6,968 nt of DNA, from NCBI GenBank assembly GCA_030690025.1, contig JAUYDJ010000172.1:1-6968 (forward strand), given 5' to 3'. Below are positions 3,949 through 6,968 of this stretch, in pieces. Within the stretch, counting starts at the first letter, position 1. Every line of letters begins with the position of its first letter. The position numbers and the translations under genes are program-made. The stretch comes from Chloroflexota bacterium (GTDB lineage Bacteria; Chloroflexota; Dehalococcoidia; Dehalococcoidales; JAUYDJ01). The notes below the pieces were generated by a model. That model was not told the origin of the DNA. It ran no database searches and was given only the letters and a program-made list of their open reading frames with translations.

Positions 3949-6450
3949 TTAGCTGGGAACCGCAACTCTTCTCTGCCAGACCTTACCTGATCTCCCGCCT
4001 TGAAGCACCAGGAAGACCATCATGTAGCAGGCGGCGCCCATCAGGAGCGCGGTGGTAAATCCGAAGGTCATGGCCACGACTATCGTTGCCGTCGAGCCCA
4101 CCACCGAGCCAACCCCGTTAACGCCCCATACCCAGGGGACGTAGCCTTCCATACCGCTCTCTTTCAGCAGCCTCAAACCCAGAGGGAAGGGGAAGCCCAT
4201 CAGAAAACCAAGTGGAACCAAGATGACAATCGTGACTAAAAGGCGCAGGGCCAGTCCTAGGCCCAGAAGTTGCTTAAAGACGAGAGGCAAAGACAAGGCG
4301 TAAATTACCAGCACGAGGACGATAGCCGCAGAGACTGCGGCTATTACTCTGGGTATCCTTTCCGAGGCGAAGTGGTCGCTGTACATGCTGCCTAGACCAG
4401 CCCCTACCAGGAGAGAAGACAGCAGGATGGCCAGCGAGAGCACAGGCTGTCCGAGAAAAAGAACGAACTTCTGGAAAACGGAAATCTCAACCAGCATAAA
4501 GCCTATGCCCAGCATCGAAAAGAACGCCAAGAATCTCAACAGCCTTCCGGCCGAACCGTCACCATACTCTGGCCGAACTTCCCTATCGTGAGGTGTCCTT
4601 CTCCGGCGTATGAGAGGCACCGTTATGAGGACGAGCAGGGTAAGAATTGACAACCATAAAATGACAGATACCGCTAGTGGCGTTCCCTCCGCAAATTTGT
4701 AGAAGAACGGGCTATCATCAGTTGCCGGCCTCAGATCCAGTCCCTGCTCCTTGAAAGCTGACGTCAGGTCATCGAACCTGATGTCTCCCCGGCTCAAGGC
4801 AATCAGTGCCGGGTTGAGCATGCCGCATTCGTCGAAACGCACTCCTTTTTCGTGTGCGGAGCTACCCAGCTTGATGGTCGGTATATAGGATAGGGTCGGC
4901 TCATACCCCAGTTGATGTATTGACTGGTGAATAGACACCAGCTCGGACGGTTCGAAAGGCGTTTTCTTCATCACGAAGACAGGGTAGTGATGCGCGCCAA
5001 TCACGTAGATGCGCTTCATCGCGGCTTCATTACCAATTCCGTTTTGGTTGAGGGCCGCCAGCGAGATAGACAGGAGTTTCAATATCTCACCTGAGTCGTG
5101 GGCCACAACTATCAACTGGCCGTCGTCACTTAGATGTTCCATGTAGTCGTTAATGGAGTCGGTGGTGAACAGGAAATTCTCGGTGAGGGCGTAGCCCTCC
5201 ACACTGCGACTGGTCTTGGTAACGGGCAGGCTGAGCATAATGACATCGTACTTCTCCTTCTGGCGTTTGAGGAAATTCCTGCCCTCATCCACAATCACGC
5301 TGACATTATCCCGGTCATAGATACCGCCATTGTATCGGGAGTATTGGCGCACTATATCTACCAGGTCTTTGTTCACCTCGACGGCCGTTATCTTGCCAAC
5401 GCCGGCCAGCAGCGCCAGTAGTATATCCCGACCCCCGCCCGGCCCGATTATCAGCGCCGTATTCTTCTCTCGCGGGCGCAGGTTCGACAGGGCCAGATAA
5501 GCCGGGAAATCCGTCTTCAGGTTCTGAATTGCAGGTTGCGCAGCGCCAATATCGCCGTTAAACTGGTACATCGGGGTTCCCGCCGTCCCATCCAGAAATA
5601 GGACCATCTGGTCAGGCTGGTTGCGCAGGGCTACCAGGTCGGTGCGGCCAAAAGCGCTCCACTTCGTTTCGACTATTTCTCCACCGAGTGAAGGTTCCTG
5701 AAGAACGTTGGATATCTCCTTGTCCGGGCCTGTCCCGATCGGCACAGCGGCCAGGCCTGACCCAACCAGCACTGTGCCGACCAGGCTAAGTATCATCAAT
5801 ATGCCTGTGGCCGACGTTATGAGCCTTCTGGCGTTAACCCCGCTTGCTTTTATGGCAAAGAGGGCCGCGCCCAGTACAGCGACCACGCTGATGGCGGCAA
5901 TGGTTCTTGAGCCACCAAGTATGTTCAAGATAAGGACTACTGCGAAAGAACCGCTCGCCGCTCCCAGCAGGTCCGCGCCGTAAAGTCTGGAGCTCAGTGT
6001 GGGGAATAGGCGGAATACCCCGGCCAGGAGGACTCCGGCAAAGAAAAACGGGATGAAGAGAAGAGGGACGTAAAAGAGAATACCCACCTCACCAGCTAGG
6101 GAGGCAATTCGGACCATCACTATAAGTGATAGCGGAATGGATAGTGAAAGCAGGCCGGCGAACACGGCTAAAGAGCGGAACCTGTCGTGCCTGCCGGGTA
6201 GCCTGCGCCAGTACAGATGCACAAAGACAGCGCCCAACCCCAGGCCCAGCAAGGCTAGAGATATTACCACGAACACGTAGTGATAGGCGAACATTACGGA
6301 GAGCACCCTGGTGAGGCTTATCTCGAGGGCCAAGAGGCTGAACGACACCAGAAAGATGCCAGCTAGAAGAAGCTTTGACGCACTTCTACCGGGGCGGCTA
6401 TCTTCCGATAGAGTTATGCGATTGTCTCTATTGCTCGCGCTTCCCATCAT
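3949..6450 (-). CDS. Polytopic membrane protein with spermidine-synthase-like SAM-dependent methyltransferase domain
   Basis: This 833-aa protein has three parts: about six or more TM segments (roughly residues 27-235), a soluble Rossmann domain (about 250-585) and a second set of TM segments (about 590-820). The Rossmann part has SAM-binding motif I, IIGPGGGRD (334-342), acidic Glu358 in AVEVN and VDEGR (387-391). This is the 'fused membrane/spermidine synthase-like' architecture. In aminopropyltransferases the strand after motif III carries a catalytic Asp (YDvIi.Ds.DP); here it reads YDVIMLSLPVT (401-411), so polyamine synthesis is unlikely and the substrate is unknown. The two membrane halves resemble each other (LALEISLTRV at 40-49 against MLVEISVFQK at 652-661, each followed by a glycine-rich GLGLG/GAGLG segment), suggesting duplication. 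The frame runs upstream to 6657, but that part overlaps another coding region. The ATG at 6448-6450, after GGTGGG (6460-6465) and overlapping the preceding stop (TAATG), is the better start. Confidence 0.85.
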   Translation of the reverse strand: MMGSASNRDNRITLSEDSRPGRSASKLLLAGIFLVSFSLLALEISLTRVLSVMFAYHYVFVVISLALLGLGLGAVFVHLYWRRLPGRHDRFRSLAVFAGLLSLSIPLSLIVMVRIASLAGEVGILFYVPLLFIPFFFAGVLLAGVFRLFPTLSSRLYGADLLGAASGSFAVVLILNILGGSRTIAAISVVAVLGAALFAIKASGVNARRLITSATGILMILSLVGTVLVGSGLAAVPIGTGPDKEISNVLQEPSLGGEIVETKWSAFGRTDLVALRNQPDQMVLFLDGTAGTPMYQFNGDIGAAQPAIQNLKTDFPAYLALSNLRPREKNTALIIGPGGGRDILLALLAGVGKITAVEVNKDLVDIVRQYSRYNGGIYDRDNVSVIVDEGRNFLKRQKEKYDVIMLSLPVTKTSRSVEGYALTENFLFTTDSINDYMEHLSDDGQLIVVAHDSGEILKLLSISLAALNQNGIGNEAAMKRIYVIGAHHYPVFVMKKTPFEPSELVSIHQSIHQLGYEPTLSYIPTIKLGSSAHEKGVRFDECGMLNPALIALSRGDIRFDDLTSAFKEQGLDLRPATDDSPFFYKFAEGTPLAVSVILWLSILTLLVLITVPLIRRRRTPHDREVRPEYGDGSAGRLLRFLAFFSMLGIGFMLVEISVFQKFVLFLGQPVLSLAILLSSLLVGAGLGSMYSDHFASERIPRVIAAVSAAIVLVLVIYALSLPLVFKQLLGLGLALRLLVTIVILVPLGFLMGFPFPLGLRLLKESGMEGYVPWVWGVNGVGSVVGSTATIVVAMTFGFTTALLMGAACYMMVFLVLQGGRSGKVWQRRVAVPS

Positions 6451-6659
6451 TAAACCAGTCCCACCGGGCTCCGCTTCACCCGGGTAAAGTACACTATGGC
6501 AATCAGGGATGCAGCCAACGTAAGCAGGGCTATTATCTGGGCCTGCTGGAGCCCCCAGAATACGTTCTGCTCTCGAACAAAGGTAAGGGCAAAACTTAGC
6601 GGCATAAGCCAGAAAACAGGTAGCCCTAGTATTGGCATCACTAAGATCAAATGGCACAT
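6450..6659 (-). CDS. Small two-TM protein of unknown function
   Basis: The 69-aa product has two hydrophobic segments (about residues 4-26 and 40-58) separated by a short polar loop (REQNVFWGLQQAQ) and a basic tail (RVKRSP). It begins MCHLILVMPILG, with Cys2 and His3 near the membrane edge. The stop overlaps the start of the methyltransferase-like gene by one base (TAATG), and it starts five bases after the stop of the preceding gene, so the three form a tightly packed operon. The ribosome site (AGGAG at about 6674-6678) is rather far from the ATG. No function is assigned. It is kept over the longer overlapping frame of the next gene because its product is a coherent membrane protein and that of the other is not. 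Confidence 0.65.
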   Translation of the reverse strand: MCHLILVMPILGLPVFWLMPLSFALTFVREQNVFWGLQQAQIIALLTLAASLIAIVYFTRVKRSPVGLV

Positions 6660-6664
6660 CTTAT

Positions 6665-6968
6665 CTATTGCTCTCCTAACTTTCTGACTCCTAAGGCCCT
6701 GACAGGACTCGAAAACCTAACAACAAGGATAAGCACTGCCGAAACCATCACACCCCTCGTGAGCAGGCCCACATCCCACTTCCAGCTAGCCACCCACGGG
6801 CATAGGCCGTGACGCTGTATTGTCTCCAGCATAACGCTTATGCCCAGGACATTCGACAGCACACCAAGTACTATGAAGAAGGACTGATACCTTACCAGAA
6901 AGGCAGTCAGCCCGGCCACCCCGATGAGGGGCAAGAGGTCGCCAAGGTGATGGGCGCAGCAGGCAACC
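6665..6968 (-). CDS. Membrane protein with CCAHH motif, C-terminal part (cut by window edge)
   Basis: The frame is open to the right edge; the last 100 codons and the stop (6665-6667) are visible. The fragment begins VACCAHHLGDLLPLIG, followed by hydrophobic segments around LTAFLV, SFFIVLGVLSNVLGISVML and, after a loop containing CPW and WKWD, GVMVSAVLILVVRF. The Cys-Cys-Ala-His-His cluster, followed by Asp and Pro at a membrane border, looks like a metal- or heme-binding site, but I cannot name a family with confidence. An internal TTG at 6932-6934 could be a start, but it would cut off this motif, so the gene more likely begins beyond the edge. It is the first visible gene of the - strand operon and ends five bases before the 69-aa gene. 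Confidence 0.65.
   Translation of the reverse strand, partial: VACCAHHLGDLLPLIGVAGLTAFLVRYQSFFIVLGVLSNVLGISVMLETIQRHGLCPWVASWKWDVGLLTRGVMVSAVLILVVRFSSPVRALGVRKLGEQ

Noticed and set aside
6451..6657. N-terminal extension of the methyltransferase-like gene to 6657 (69 more residues)
   Set aside because: The extra peptide is not hydrophobic or family-like and overlaps the coherent 69-aa two-TM gene. The ATG at 6448-6450 has a ribosome site and a TAATG overlap.
6450..6968. The 69-aa gene and the CCAHH gene as one gene split by a frameshift
   Set aside because: The two frames are separated by a clean stop and start with a 5-base gap and an AGGAG, and each product ends or begins as a complete membrane protein. 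Two genes explain it better, although a longer sequence would settle it.

Overview
The window carries a compact cytochrome c maturation (Ccm, System I) operon on the + strand. A divergently transcribed Rrf2-type regulator lies on its left, and a convergent three-gene membrane-protein cluster on the - strand lies on its right. The DNA is moderately GC-rich and densely coded, with stop/start overlaps and several non-ATG starts (GTG for ccmC, probably TTG for ccmE). The host looks like an anaerobic or environmental bacterium. The CxxxY form of CcmE and the layout would fit a Chloroflexota (Dehalococcoidia-like) or desulfobacterial lineage, but the sequence seen here does not settle that and no 16S gene is present.

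Left end (1-249): the first 21 codons of an Rrf2-family regulator point leftwards. A perfect 13-bp inverted repeat (74-107) lies over its probable promoter and leader. A consensus -10 box (186-191) facing right and a perfect 8-bp hairpin (204-222) precede the ccm operon.

Operon (250-3939): a 74-aa one-TM protein with a CcmI/SHOCT-like tail, ccmA (ABC ATPase), ccmB (permease), ccmC (heme handling, WWD protein), ccmD (small one-TM adaptor), a possible 37-aa membrane microprotein, ccmE (heme chaperone) and a 203-aa membrane-anchored protein of unknown function. By family knowledge, CcmC with CcmD loads heme onto CcmE outside the membrane, and CcmAB uses ATP to release holo-CcmE for delivery to CcmF/CcmH. 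No ccmF, ccmG or ccmH lies in the window. Two changes in key residues stand out. CcmE has CxxxY instead of HxxxY, and CcmC has Met where the first axial heme His is expected, plus Glu for Asp in the WWD motif.

Right part (3949-6968, - strand): a partial membrane protein with a CCAHH motif, a 69-aa two-TM protein, and an 833-aa polytopic protein with a central SAM-dependent methyltransferase/spermidine-synthase-like domain. They are packed as an operon whose promoter lies beyond the right edge. It meets the ccm operon tail to tail with only 9 bases between stop codons and no visible terminator.
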